A stretch of DNA of 64,000 nucleotides, from positions 8,907,818-8,971,817 of the forward strand of contig NC_037266.1 of NCBI RefSeq assembly GCF_000002425.4, read 5' to 3'. Under the pieces are notes generated by a model. The model was not told the origin of the DNA. It saw nothing but the letters and a program-made list of their open reading frames with translations, and searched no databases. The stretch's first letter is position 1. Every line of letters starts with the position of its first letter. Below, one piece after another: positions 9,773 through 20,913 of this stretch. The DNA comes from Physcomitrium patens. Taxonomy: Eukaryota > Streptophyta > Bryopsida > Funariales > Funariaceae. The position numbers were made by a program, and so were the translations under genes.

Positions 9773-10380
9773 CTATGACAAATTGTAAATTGGGCCAAAA
9801 AGTGGTTGTACTCCTTCCTGCAAATCTATGGCACAATCGTATAGTCGATGCTCCGGTAGCATGTCGACATTCTTCTTATGAAACACGTCTTTAAAATCCT
9901 TGTATTGCTCCAGTATATTTGCTATCGAAATCTTTTCTCCGCTAGTTGGAGTTGCATAAATGACAAACGATGTGCCTTCCTTGGACGATGTTACAAACGC
10001 TCTTGCTCCAATAAATAAGGATTTTTTGATTCTGGATCTTCTAACAGGCTTACTCTTGGAATTTTCTATAAGAAATGTCATCCTTCGTAACCTCCAATCT
10101 ATGGATGGATTATGCATTTCTAATCAAGAAAGACCAAGAATAATAAGGTTTGATGGGGTTCTAATAATATTGAAAATAATATAACTACTATGGTCTTTAA
10201 ACGTCACCTCTGTAGGTTCTAATTCATGGGCGATAGTACCAGACAATAAAGGTCATCCATCTATTACTTCTACGTGAACGAGTTTAGATTTTCGTACTAA
10301 AAGAATCTTGTGATGCTTAGCAAATTCTTTGTCTTAAAAGCAAGCAAATACTCCTCAATCTAATAACGCCAAGGTTTTTA
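9773..10380 (-). pseudogene. Aspartic protease and linker relic
   Basis: From about 10380 down, the minus strand reads LALLD, a stop, GVFACF, a stop, DKEFAKHHK. This is the D-S/T-G active-site loop with the serine codon changed to TGA. Further down are LIILGLSWLEMHNPSIDW, typical of the end of retropepsin, and a linker toward RT (EQYKDFKDVFHKKNVDMLPE) that is open from 10117 to 9773. Confidence 0.8.
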
Positions 10381-10515
10381 GTTTTTGAGGGCCAAAAGAT
10401 AGAGGAATGGTAAAACAATGGGCATGTTGAGCGAAAAGAGAAGAACTTGATTGTTGCTGTGGTATTGAATTGTCCAGCCGCACGGTCTCTATTGTGACTT
10501 GGCATCTTTGTTTTC

Positions 10516-11514
10516 CTAAACAAATGTGCCTCTGGTCTTGACAATGCGTCGATTTTGCTTCTTGAGGTAGTTTCTAGCTCTGTGGCCTTCTTCACCATAA
10601 TATAAGCATAGTCCTTCCTCCATATGCCACTTTTTTTCTTCTAGACTTAGGGATTTGACACGTACTATGTCAATTTGCATGTCTTCCACCTCTGAATGTG
10701 AATTTAGGCTGCTTGTTGACATAGTTGGAGCGTAATGATGCATATGTTGTCTTGAGCATTGATCTTGGCGAGGTTGGAACAAGTGGTTATTATACTTCAC
10801 AGCTTAGCTAATGGCTTTGTTGAGTGTTCACGGATCGATAAGAAATAATAACAAATCCTTCATGTCATCCTACAAGCCCCAATAAAATTGACTCATCAAT
10901 GCTTCCTTGTCCCACTTGATGTCGCATGCTAATTGTCTAAAATCTGATGCGTAGACTGACGTGGAGCGTGCCTCTTGTCGTAGCAACCGGATCTTTGTTG
11001 TAGTCCATCGCGCCTTATCATGTTTGCCAAATGCTTCCCTAAACGCCTCCAAAAAAGTTTCAAAGTTATTCAAAATTGACGATCTTTTCTCAAACAAAGG
11101 AGCAAACTATGATAGAGCTTGCCCCGTAAGCAAAGTTCCAACCAGTCCAAGACGTGACTCCTCCATCAGAAAGCGTTCGGGCTGTAAAGTGGTTATCAAT
11201 CTAATTTAATTGATAAAACCTCAAAACTTGGAATGCGTACCATCAAACTTATTTGGAAGGCTAATTCAGGCCTCCTTTCGTTATAAGACCAATGGTCCTT
11301 GTTGAACTAGAGGCAAAGCTACTTCTCCTAGTGCTGAAGTTTGAGGCTGGTGAATCCTCGATTGTGCCATCCCAGATGCTCCATCATTATGAAGTCTTGC
11401 AATGATTCTTTCAATCTCTACAATTCTCTTTGATAACGTAGCAAGAGCATTCATAATAGTGTCCAACTTGGACTCTAAACTTTCAGTCATATTAATATCT
11501 AGACCTCCGGCCAT
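10516..11514 (-). pseudogene. Gag relic with damaged CCHC zinc knuckle
   Basis: Gag probably starts at ATG 11514 (AGGLDINMTESLESKLDTIM, a predicted coiled coil) and is broken after about 77 codons. A second open piece (11097-10870) matches the retrotransposon gag core (NNFETFLEAFREAFGKHDKA, ASDFRQLACDIKWD). The last piece (10800-10516) has the nucleic-acid-binding knuckle as CLYYGEEGHRARNY, where the C-x2-C-x4-H-x4-C pattern has lost its second and fourth cysteines to tyrosine. Both are single G-to-A changes in the coding strand. Confidence 0.85.
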
Positions 11515-11755
11515 TCTAAGAGAAGGAAAGAAATGACTCTACAAGAAGGCAATATTGGTTTATAGGAGGGTACTCCACAACCTCTAAAACGCCTTAAAAC
11601 CTTCAAGAAGAGGGGTAATCCACTTTCTCCAAGAAAGATAAGACTCTAATATTATAATAAAAGAAATATCAGTTTAGAGGAGGGTAATCCGCAATCTCTA
11701 AAATGCCAGCACTTTAAAGCAGAGGGATAATCCATACTCTAACAAGAAGGAACTA

Positions 11756-11767
11756 GCTCTGATATGA
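11756..11767 (-). other. Putative primer-binding site (initiator Met tRNA)
   Basis: The minus strand reads TCATATCAGAGC, close to the usual plant Ty3/gypsy site TGGTATCAGAGC. It lies about 24 bases inside the LTR boundary at 11792, farther than normal, so either the spacer has changed or the LTR edge is slightly different from my call. Confidence 0.6.
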
Positions 11768-11791
11768 AAGATTAGTGTAGTCTCAACAAAC

Positions 11792-12153
11792 TATGACGAA
11801 TTTAGAATATTGATTGAAAATCTAAACAACAAGCTCAAGAAGAATCTACAAGAACTAGATTAATCAAATGAGTACAAGAACAACACTAGAGAGGTGAATT
11901 AGAGCTCCAAGAGGTGTATTGTGAAGATTGAGGATCCCCTTAGTCTCGGCTCCTATATATATTATATGCTAAGAAGCTTCTCAAGGAGCTTCCACAAACT
12001 AGGAAGCTTCTCAAGCAACTTCTACGAGTTAGGAAGCTTCTCAAGCAGCTTCCACGAGCTCAAAAACTTCTCAAGTAGCTTCTACAAACTACAAAGCTTC
12101 TCTAGAATCTTTTAGAATCTTCTACAACTTTGTAATGTATGTCCTTGATATAT
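11792..12153 (-). repeat. 5' LTR of the complete element, with four 30-bp tandem units (362 bp)
   Basis: It aligns along its whole length with 6062-6453. Tandem units of exactly 30 bp start at 11971, 12001, 12031 and 12061, followed by a partial unit. The outer end has lost the terminal CA and merges into TA-rich flank. Many substitutions relative to the 3' LTR show that the insertion is old. Confidence 0.86.
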
Positions 12154-12203
12154 ATTAAAAATATTCTATTTATATTTATAGATTATAATTCCTACTATAA
12201 TCA

Positions 12204-12695
12204 TTGTCACCTTCACTTGATACTATAGAAACATATAATCTTGATGATTATGTAAGATTAGCCTTGAGTGAGACATCTTTTGAGGCTAATTATAAAAAAG
12301 ATAATCTATTGGATAAGAAAGGATTTGCAGTAATATTTGGGATTGTTGGTTCAATTCATGCATATGATAGATTCTTTCATCAAAATCTAAATAGCCAGAT
12401 AGAGTGAAATACTTTCAAAGATTTCTTATTCTATATCTTTAATATAAGAGAAACTCCATTTAGAAACCTAGTACTTACTACTACTACTAGTCAACAAATA
12501 TTTAGAAGGATATTTTAAACTAAGAATATGATATTAGCATTTTTGGATGACATATTTATAAGCCTTGATCTTATATTGGCTTTTATAGATGACACTAGGT
12601 ATACATATATATATGAGATGTATGAAGGTTGTGAATCAAACTGGATTGATGTGTATAGTCATAAAATGAATGAATTCTCAATATTTTATAAATAA
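12204..12695 (+). pseudogene. Unidentified relic ORF
   Basis: One frame stays readable for about 164 codons with only two stops (TGA at 12405 and a TAA near 12517), unusual in DNA this AT-rich. It includes NLDDYVRLALSETSFEANY, LLDKKGFAVIFGIVGSIHAY, NTFKDFLFYIFNIRETPF, then MILAFLDDIFISLDLILAF. No start codon is evident. I do not recognise the protein. It could be a fragment of another mobile element flanking the retrotransposon, or a coincidence of composition. Confidence 0.35.
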
Positions 12696-12788
12696 TCAAA
12701 AGTTTAAGAATTGTATAAAGAATAGTTTTTAAAAACAAAAATACAAACTTATAATATTTTTTTTAAAATGTAAAAAATATTATACATG

Positions 12789-12825
<37 letters not shown>

Positions 12826-13325
12826 TACATATAATATATAATATATAATATTATAATATTTTTCTATTATATTATATAATTTTAATAATTAACCATATAA
12901 TATTAATAATTAAGCATAAAATATTAATATTTATAATTAAAATAATTATAAAATATTTTATTTGTTTAAATATGATACTGAAGTTTTATGTTTGATAATA
13001 TTTTTTTATTATCACACTTAAAGAAAAAATATTAATTCAAATAGAATATTAAGAATAAGAACTTATTAATACTATATTTTTAATTGATATTACTACAATA
13101 TAATTGATACTTGTAACAATTGTAAAGGAGTCAAAAAAAAAAATAGCCCTTCATTTGGCAACTCCATTTGCCAATCAAAAATTGGATCAAAGGATATAGC
13201 TCTTGCAATTTCTAAGACCTATTTGTAAGCAATCTATTTTCAAACTACAAAAACAAGTATAAATATTATATCCAATTTCACCACATTCCTTATATTTTTT
13301 TGTCTAACCTTACAATCCTTGACAA
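12696..13325. other. AT-rich spacer with (AT)n microsatellite
   Basis: Extremely AT-rich. A pure AT dinucleotide run lies at 12791-12822. No gene seen. Confidence 0.6.
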
Positions 13326-13828
13326 TGTTGTTGTATATTAACATGATTACATGGTAAAAAATAAAAATATAGGTATTATTATGGAAGAGCCTAATAGAAA
13401 GATGTAACAAAAAATAATGATAAATAACATGAAGGAAGTTAAAAATTTAGTTTTAATATTATTTTTATAGAAGGATTTTTATTTATGTTGTAGAGATATA
13501 AGTGCCTCAAATCAAAGTAAATAAGATAAATAAATAATATAGTTATATTTTTTAAAAAAATCAATAATATATTTGAGCAAAAATTACCTCAAATTACTAA
13601 AAATTAATATCTGAAGCTGAACAAATATGAACTTGGCTCAAAATTAGATCTTGAGGCATAAAACTATACATCTATAGTAAATCTAGGATATTTTTTGTCA
13701 ATTAGAGAGTAGGATTGGACAACAAAATTAAGAAGAGATTTTTGAGAGCTTATTTCATGTCATTTGGATAGGTATTGACGTTTTGAGTACTTTTCAAAGT
13801 AGAGATGTACTCAATAAGTTTAGATTTT

Positions 13829-13873
<45 letters not shown>

Positions 13874-14853
13874 AAGATTTTATGACTTTCATAGTTTATT
13901 TATAGGTAAAAATTTCTTAATTTTTTGTACTTAGTTCAAATATCTTTATATTTTTTTATGTCAATGAAGCAGTTATATTAAAGATTATTAAAGTTTTTGT
14001 GGATTATAATCTTAGATAATTGAAATTTAAGATCAATAAGGATTTTCATGATTTGAAAAACTTTTTAGTTTGATTGAACCAAAATTAGGTGAAAAAAAAA
14101 ATAACTTGAATATCTACACATAATCCATTTTTTAGAGCAATTGAATGGTTCAGCAAGGAGAAATCTTTTTTAAAAGATCAACATTCAAATTAGAAAAGAA
14201 ATATAGCCAACATTTGAAGTTTTGAGAGCTATTCTTGCAATTACTAAGTCTAATTCTTCTCAAAATTTGTGTGCTTGTTAATTGCTTATTGGTTGAAGTC
14301 TACATGAAATTTTAGTCAAAATCAATAGTTTAATAAATATTTATTGAAGTTTCAAAAAACTTTAGTAATTGATTAAGATTTATTTGAGATTTTCTTGGAA
14401 TTATTTAGGATTTTATTATAGTTGGTCTAGGATTTGGTTAGAATTTGGTTAGGATTTTATTAAAATTTGATTTAAAATTTGATTAAGGTTCATTAGATTT
14501 TTAATTAGGATTTAAATAGGATTTGATCTAGAATTTGATTAAATTTTATTAGATTTTTAATTAAGATTTGATTAGGATTTACTTAAAATTTATTTTAAAA
14601 TTTTATTTTTAGTATTTTAAAATTATTTTTGTTGTTTTTTTAAATTTTATATTTTTAATTTTTTAAAAAAAAATTATTATTTCTTAAAGGTTTTATTTTT
14701 TATATTTTTTAAGATTTATTATTATTATTATTTAAATTAATATACGACTTCTTTGTATTTTTACTATAATTTTTTTAAAATTTCTTTTCAATTGGTTAAA
14801 ATGTTATTAGAGTTGTCATGGATTATTTAAAGGTTATTTAAGACTATATTAGA

Positions 14854-14896
<43 letters not shown>

Positions 14897-14959
14897 CTTA
14901 CTTTCCACACCTAGGTGCCTGGTGCATTTTTAAATAAGAATACATGTAATACAATAACA
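13326..14959. repeat. Long non-coding AT-rich repeat, copy A
   Basis: Similar along much of its length to 16420-18251 and 18527-19960. The left end has TTGTTGTATATTAACATG and the right end CATGTAATACAATAACA, an imperfect inverted terminal repeat. Shared landmarks are a block near 13340-13420 (GAGCCTAATAGAAAGATGTA), a block near 13570-13660 (AGATCTTGAGGCATAAAAC), and a run of degenerate units like TTAGGATTTGATT at 14390-14600. There is no open frame. TA runs lie at 13832-13869 and 14859-14893. Confidence 0.7.
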
Positions 14960-16419
14960 TCAAATAATAAAGGATGTCACTGTATAGATGATATTGGTAT
15001 ATGGTTCATTGGTCTAAAAAGACGTCATCTTTACTACTATGAGATCAAACAATTTGAAGTACAAAAGTATTGAGATGCCAATTAGATCTATTTTTTTATA
15101 TTGGAATTTTATTTATTTAGATTCAAACTAGAATAAATGTCAACAAGTGATGTGAAAATTAAAGTAATTATAGGAACTCAATATGTGAAAGAATAAAGAG
15201 CAATTAAAATAGAAGGTAGAAGATTAAGATGTCATTAAGGATGGAACTTACTAATATATAATATACCATCTTTGCAAGATGGATTTGAATTATATACTTG
15301 TAAGATGTGCCAAATAAGGTAGAAAAATGTACAAAATACATATCTTCTTTATTAAGTATCTTGCATCACAAAAGATAGATCTTCAACAATAAAAAAAATA
15401 AAAAAATAAAAAAATAATACTTTCTTTACTATTAGATTATAAAATTACATACTAATATCAAATCAAAGTTTCATCTTTTCATTCCCAATCTTTGACCTCA
15501 ATTTCTTCTCTTTGTGATCAAGATACATAGTGATCCAATGATGAATGTCATAAAAATCATGTGTTTATACTTAAAGCCATTGTTTAAATATAAAGTAGAT
15601 AAAGAGAGATGTGTTGATGTTACTAAAGTAGAGATGTTGAGACGACTAAGATGCAACAAAGTACATCTAAAAGATATCCAAGTTGCAAAAATGTAAGTAA
15701 CAATACTTAAGTGACCAACTTCATACTTTGTTATGAGTTATTTCTAGCTATTATCAAAGGCTTCTATCATAAAACTAGTTATGACATGATTCTATTTTTA
15801 CAAAAATAATCTCTTAGTTATATTAGAAGATTTATTTACAATGCTTCAAAATATTCTTATTAATGTATTATACATAAAGTAGGTTTTTAGATGAGAAAAA
15901 GCATGGTATATAATATAAATATGAATGCAAGTTTGCAGTAAACCATAAAGATCTTTGGCATGTTTCTATTAGCAAAACAAATTTTATTCTTTCAAGATTT
16001 CTAATGTAATTTATTTTTCTTCCTTCCATAAAAAAAAATAAAAATAAAATAAATAAAATAAAACATAAAACATAAAAACATAAAAACATAAAATTTAGTA
16101 ATCTCTTACTCACAACATACACCAAAGACATAGAAAATCTATTGGTCTTGTATATTAATCATTATAGGTTATTACTTATTACTAGGTTATTTCTTGGTCT
16201 CTCTCAATTATTCTCTTTTTGTCTCTCTTGCTTGTTCTATCTTTTTATTTCTCTCTGTTCATATTCTTTATTATTCTTTATCTTAATCTTTCTTTCATTT
16301 TTGAACTTATATTTTCTTCCATTCTTTAACTAATTCTTTGTTCATTCTTCAATTTCTTTTCTATCTTCGATTTAGTTTGTTTTCATTTTCTAACTTCTTT
16401 AATATTCTTATGTTATAAT
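14960..16419. other. AT-rich DNA between repeat copies, no gene seen
   Basis: Short open frames near 15514-15696 and 16142-16333 have no recognisable motif; the second is a T-rich low-complexity run. The region may contain further decayed repeats. Confidence 0.5.
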
Positions 16420-18251
16420 ACAATTATTAGATAAAAAATAAAAAAAAAATTATAATATACAAGAATTTAATTAAAATTAGTATGAAAAATTATCTTAAAA
16501 TATAGGTAATATTCAAGGAAGTAAAAAAATTAATAAGTGTTAATATTGAAACTTTAAAAAATAAGCTTTTATTTACTTTATATAGTCATAAAATAAATAG
16601 AAGTTTATTATAAAATAAAGTAAATAAAAAAACTAATATTGGAATTTTTAGGAAGAATTTAAGAATAATTTGTAGCAAAAACTATCTTAAAAAACTAAGA
16701 ATTTATATCCAAAAGGAATTACTTATAAATCAAGGTTGTTATGAGATTCCAAAGCACAAAACCATCCATCCACAAGAATTTTGGGATTTTTTTTATTTAA
16801 CTAAGCAATCAAATCTAAGAGCAAACTAAAATTATGTATTTTAGACATTGATTTAAAGTTATTTTTGAATTTGTAACAACTTTGTCAATACTTTGTAAAG
16901 TTAATATTGTTTAGCATGACTATTTTTTTTAAAAAAATGTAAAAGATTTATACTTTTGAAAATTATATTATTTTGAAAGTTGATCGACAATGAAATTTTA
17001 TAGTTATCTAATCATAGTTTTATAAAATTTTTATTATAAGTTTGAACTTGATCAAATGGTTTATTTAAAGATTATTAAAATTCAAGTGTATTAAAATCTT
17101 GGAAATTAGAAGATCTATAAAGATTCCTAAGATTTTGAGAAATCTACTAGTTGGATTAAAATAAAGTTTTGTTCACTAAAAGACTTGTTTTTTAAGAATT
17201 TTTCAAAGTTTGAGAGCAATTGGACAATAAAATCAAGTGATATTAGCACCAAGAGATCGATATTAAAGTTGGACAAAAAGACTAGCTAATATTCTAGTCG
17301 ATTCTATTTGATAAGTTTGATATTTTTCAAAGTTTTTGTGCTTATTGTCAACTAAGTAATTAAGAGGCAAAAAAGAATTGAATTGAAATCAATGGATAAA
17401 TTATTAGTTATTAAATTTTTAATCTTCTATATAATTTGATTTAGGATTTAGGATTTTATTAAGATTTAATTTAGGTTTGTTTAGTATCTAAGATTTAATT
17501 AAAGTTTCATTAGAATTTGATTTAGGATTTAAGATTTGATTAGAATTTCATTAGATTTGTTCTAGAATTTAGAATTTGAATTTGATTGGAATTTATTTAG
17601 GATTTAGAATTTAATTAGGATTTAAAATACTATTAGGATTTTATTAGATTTGATTTAGAATTTAGGATTTTAATAAGATTTAAATAGAATTTATTTAGGA
17701 TTTAGAATTTGATTAAGATTTCATTTGGATTTTTTTTAGAATTTAAGATTTTATTAAGGTTTGATTCAAATTTATTTATAATTTAAATTTGATTGAAAAT
17801 TAATTAGAATTTAGTTTAGGATTTAGGATTTGATTAATATTTTATTTGATTAAAATTGGATTTCAATTTGAATAAAATTTCATTAAGATTTGATTTAGAA
17901 TTTAGGATTAGATTAAGATTGAATTAGGATTTGATTAAAATTTGGTTAAGATTTGTTTAGAATCGGATTAGAATTTGATTGGAGTTCAATAAAAGTATGT
18001 TAAAATTATTTAAGAATCATTTTATAATTTATTAGAATGTGATAATATTTATTTAAAATTCTTTTGATTTTTATAAAATATACTGAAGTTAATTATAAGC
18101 TTACTTTGATTGTTTGAGAATGCAAAAAGATGTTTCTAAACACCTTATTTATTATTATGGATTATAAATCAAACTTCAAGGTAAGTTCAAATCTTTCCAC
18201 AATTAGAAGTCCAATGCATTTTCAAGTTAGTTTTTACAAAATACAACAATG
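16420..18251. repeat. Long non-coding AT-rich repeat, copy B
   Basis: It shares the internal blocks of copy A (for example AAATCAAGGTTG near 16725 and the CACAAAACCAT block) and has the longest run of degenerate TTTAGGATTTGATTA-like units, about 17430-17960. The right end is ATACAACAATG, directly against the LTR-1 start at 18252. The left edge is uncertain. Confidence 0.62.
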
Positions 18252-20204
18252 TGTCAAGGACATGAACCTCAAATAACTAAAATATCAATATATTCTTGGA
18301 TCACTCAAAAAGACTAAAAAATCACTCAAAGATGATACATTATTAAATTAGAATGGCTACTACGAAAGACAAGAAGATAAGAACGTTTTGGAACAAGACT
18401 AAGGACTAGAACAATGTCAACAAGAGTGAAAAAAAGCTTCACTCTTGCCTCTACATATACTCTTAATTAGGAGCTATATGGCCATGTCTCATAGGACTTT
18501 CAAAACGTGTTGACTTTATAAGACACATTATCATGTAGTAACACAAATATATGATAAAAAATGAAAATATAGATGTTATTATAAAAGAGCCTAGTAGAAA
18601 TATGTAGTAAAAAAATAATGATAAATAATAGGAAGGTAATAAAAGGTTTAGTTTTAATGCTACATTTTTAAAAAGATGCTTCTATTTGCTTTGTAATGAC
18701 ATAAATACCTCAAATTAAAGTAAATAAGATAATTAATTGGAATAGACATATTTAGAAGAAATTTACTAATAGGTTCAAACAAAAATTACCTCAAATTACC
18801 AAATATTGATATCCAAGGAAGATCAGTTGTCAACCAAGGTTGAAATCAGATCTTGAGGCACAAAACCATGTACTACAGTGACTCCAGAGTTCTTTGGTAG
18901 ATCAGAGAGTGGGATTTGACAAAAAACTTGTAAAGAGATTTTTGTGCATTAGTTTTATATCAGTTGAGTTAATATTCAGTTTTTGGAAAATTTTTAAAGT
19001 TATTAATGTTCTTGGTTGGATTAGATTTTGAAAAATAAAACTATGTTTACAAAATTAAAGATCTCTTGAGTTCTCTGGTATATATATAGATAAATTTTGG
19101 GTAGAATATTGGTGTGCTAGTTGTAAATGTGTGAAAATTTTGACATCAATCGAATGGTTAGATTGAAGTGTTTAAAGGTTTTTGTGGATTGAGGTCTCAA
19201 AAATTAGAATTTGAGGATTAGCAAATATTTTTAAGATCATTAGCAATCCATCAATTGGATTAAAGTGAATTTTTTTTGTGGAAACAAGATTTGATTTCTA
19301 GGAATTTAGTTGAATTTTGGGAATAATTCAACGATTTAAGAAGGAAATATTGATGCTAGAAGTTCAACATTTAGAATGGAGTAGAAGGCTAGCCAACACC
19401 TGAGCAGAATTTAGGATTAATCTTCTATTTTGTAAGTTCGAACTTCTTCAAATTTTCTGTACTTATTGCCAACTTAGTTGTTGAGAGGTGTATAAAATCT
19501 TAAGTAAGATCAACTGTATAATCAATAGTTATTGAGGTTCTAAACTGCCTTAGAATTAGGTTAATTTATCTAGCATTTGGTTTAGGATTTAGAATTGGTT
19601 TAGGATTTAGAATTTGTTTAGGATTTGGTTTAAGATTTAGTTAAGAATTGACTTAGGATTTAATTAAGATCCATTAGGATTTCAATTAGGACTAAAATAG
19701 GATTTGGTTAGGATTTATTTAAGATTTATTTAAGGTTTCTCTAATAGTTCTTTAGGAATCTTTCATGTTTCTTTTGTAATTTCTTTAAGATTTTTTTTTT
19801 TGGATTTGATTAAAGCTTGATTAGCATTAGTAAGATTTAATTGGAGCTTATTTAGGATTCTATTAGAGTTGTTAGGATCTTGTTGTTGCAATTTCCCTTC
19901 TACCTTTCACAGCCAAGTATCTAGTGCATTCTCAAGCAAGACTTCACATAATACAACAATGTATCTTAACTTACAAGATAAGTTTCTTATATATGCACCA
20001 CATAATTACCTTGTTACATAAGCTACCAACAAGTGGTTAACTTGTTGACCAAATTTTTAACCTACTAATCAACTACAAACATATGTAAAGTCAAAGTAGC
20101 ATCCATGAAGCTTTTCTAGAAAATATTAAGAAATAAATCTGCTTTTATCTACTTTTGATTAATTATATAAGTAAATATTAGAGTAAATATATATGTCTGT
20201 GAGA
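18252..20204 (-). repeat. LTR-1 copy split by an insertion
   Basis: In plus coordinates the first part (18252 to about 18526) matches 3193-3470, starting TGTCAAGGACATGAAC. The second part (19961-20204) resumes at GTATCTTAACTTACAAG and ends TATGTCTGTGAGA, matching 3480-3742. No gag or pol adjoins it, so it is probably a solo LTR. A TTCTAGAA dyad lies at 20114-20121. Confidence 0.82.
18527..19960. mobile_element. Long non-coding AT-rich repeat, copy C, nested in an LTR
   Basis: This copy is bounded on both sides by matching LTR-1 sequence, which proves that the repeat family moves or moved as a unit of about 1.4 kb. It carries the same blocks as copies A and B (GAGCCTAGTAGAAATATGTA, AGATCTTGAGGCACAAAACC) and a degenerate TTTAGGATTTGG-type run at about 19560-19760. 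Its right end is CATAATACAACAAT. It has no coding capacity, so it would need enzymes from elsewhere. Confidence 0.75.
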
Positions 20205-20216
20205 TAATGCTTCTTT

Positions 20217-20253
<37 letters not shown>

Positions 20254-20660
20254 TATAATCTAATTCTTTTTTAATTTCTATTTTTAATAAAGAAAATTTT
20301 AATTTCATTATTGCTTAATTTTTTATATCTAAGTGAGTAAATGGTTTCAAACTAAGTAAAAAGAATACAATAATTTTGATCATCTAATAAGAAAAATATT
20401 TGTCATAAAGACTACAAGAAATATTATTTGAATAACATGTGAATTTTTTATTCTAATAAGTAATCAAAACATAATCAAAATATAACACAAAGAATATATC
20501 ATGTTATAAATGACAACAAATTTGTGAAATTGAGATCATAATTAATACATATGTAAAAAAATAAAATTAATTTTGTATAACAATGTTATTGACAATAATT
20601 TATCATCACTTCTTTAAATCTATAACAACAAACAAGATGTGTAATTTTTAAAGCATGATA

Positions 20661-20913
20661 TACAGTGACAAACAAAATCGAGTACAAAATCTGAACACTC
20701 ATAGTTCATTGATCCTTCCAACTGACACATAAGTCAATTGATAGAATTACTTTTTTATTGTGTGTATTCATCCAGTCCTCTACATGGATGAAAAATCAAT
20801 GTGTGTATTATTCCATGTAACTTTCAGATTTATAAAGCAATCATTGAAATTTCTGTAATTGCTCTTGAAAGTTGGCACTTCAGATTTTGTACTCGGTTTT
20901 GTTTGTCACTGTA
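20661..20913. mobile_element. MITE with 35-bp terminal inverted repeats, Tc1/mariner type
   Basis: The left end (20661-20695) and right end (20879-20913) are inverted copies over 35 bases with about one mismatch. Leaving TA outside on each side, the element begins CAGTGACAAACAAAA and ends with its complement. A TA target duplication and CAGT termini are the marks of Tc1/mariner elements. At about 250 bp, with no ORF, it is a miniature non-autonomous element. The near identity of its arms suggests it is younger than the retroelements around it. Confidence 0.82.

Larger units (their letters stand above)
6062..12153 (-). mobile_element. Complete but inactive chromodomain Ty3/gypsy retrotransposon
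   Basis: This is a minus-strand element of about 6.1 kb with both LTRs. Read from high to low coordinate it holds a 5' LTR (11792-12153), a primer-binding site resembling the initiator methionine tRNA complement, gag with a damaged zinc knuckle, protease, reverse transcriptase, a decayed RNase H stretch, integrase, chromodomain, an extra ORF, a polypurine tract and the 3' LTR (6062-6453). Every module has stops or frameshifts. The order protease, RT, integrase marks Ty3/gypsy, and the chromodomain marks the chromovirus branch. The flanks are TA-rich, so a target-site duplication cannot be read with certainty; TATAT is possible on both sides. Confidence 0.9.

Noticed and set aside
17430-17960. 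Interstitial telomere array
   Set aside because: The units are TTTAGGATTT-like and degenerate; I see no run of exact TTTAGGG copies.
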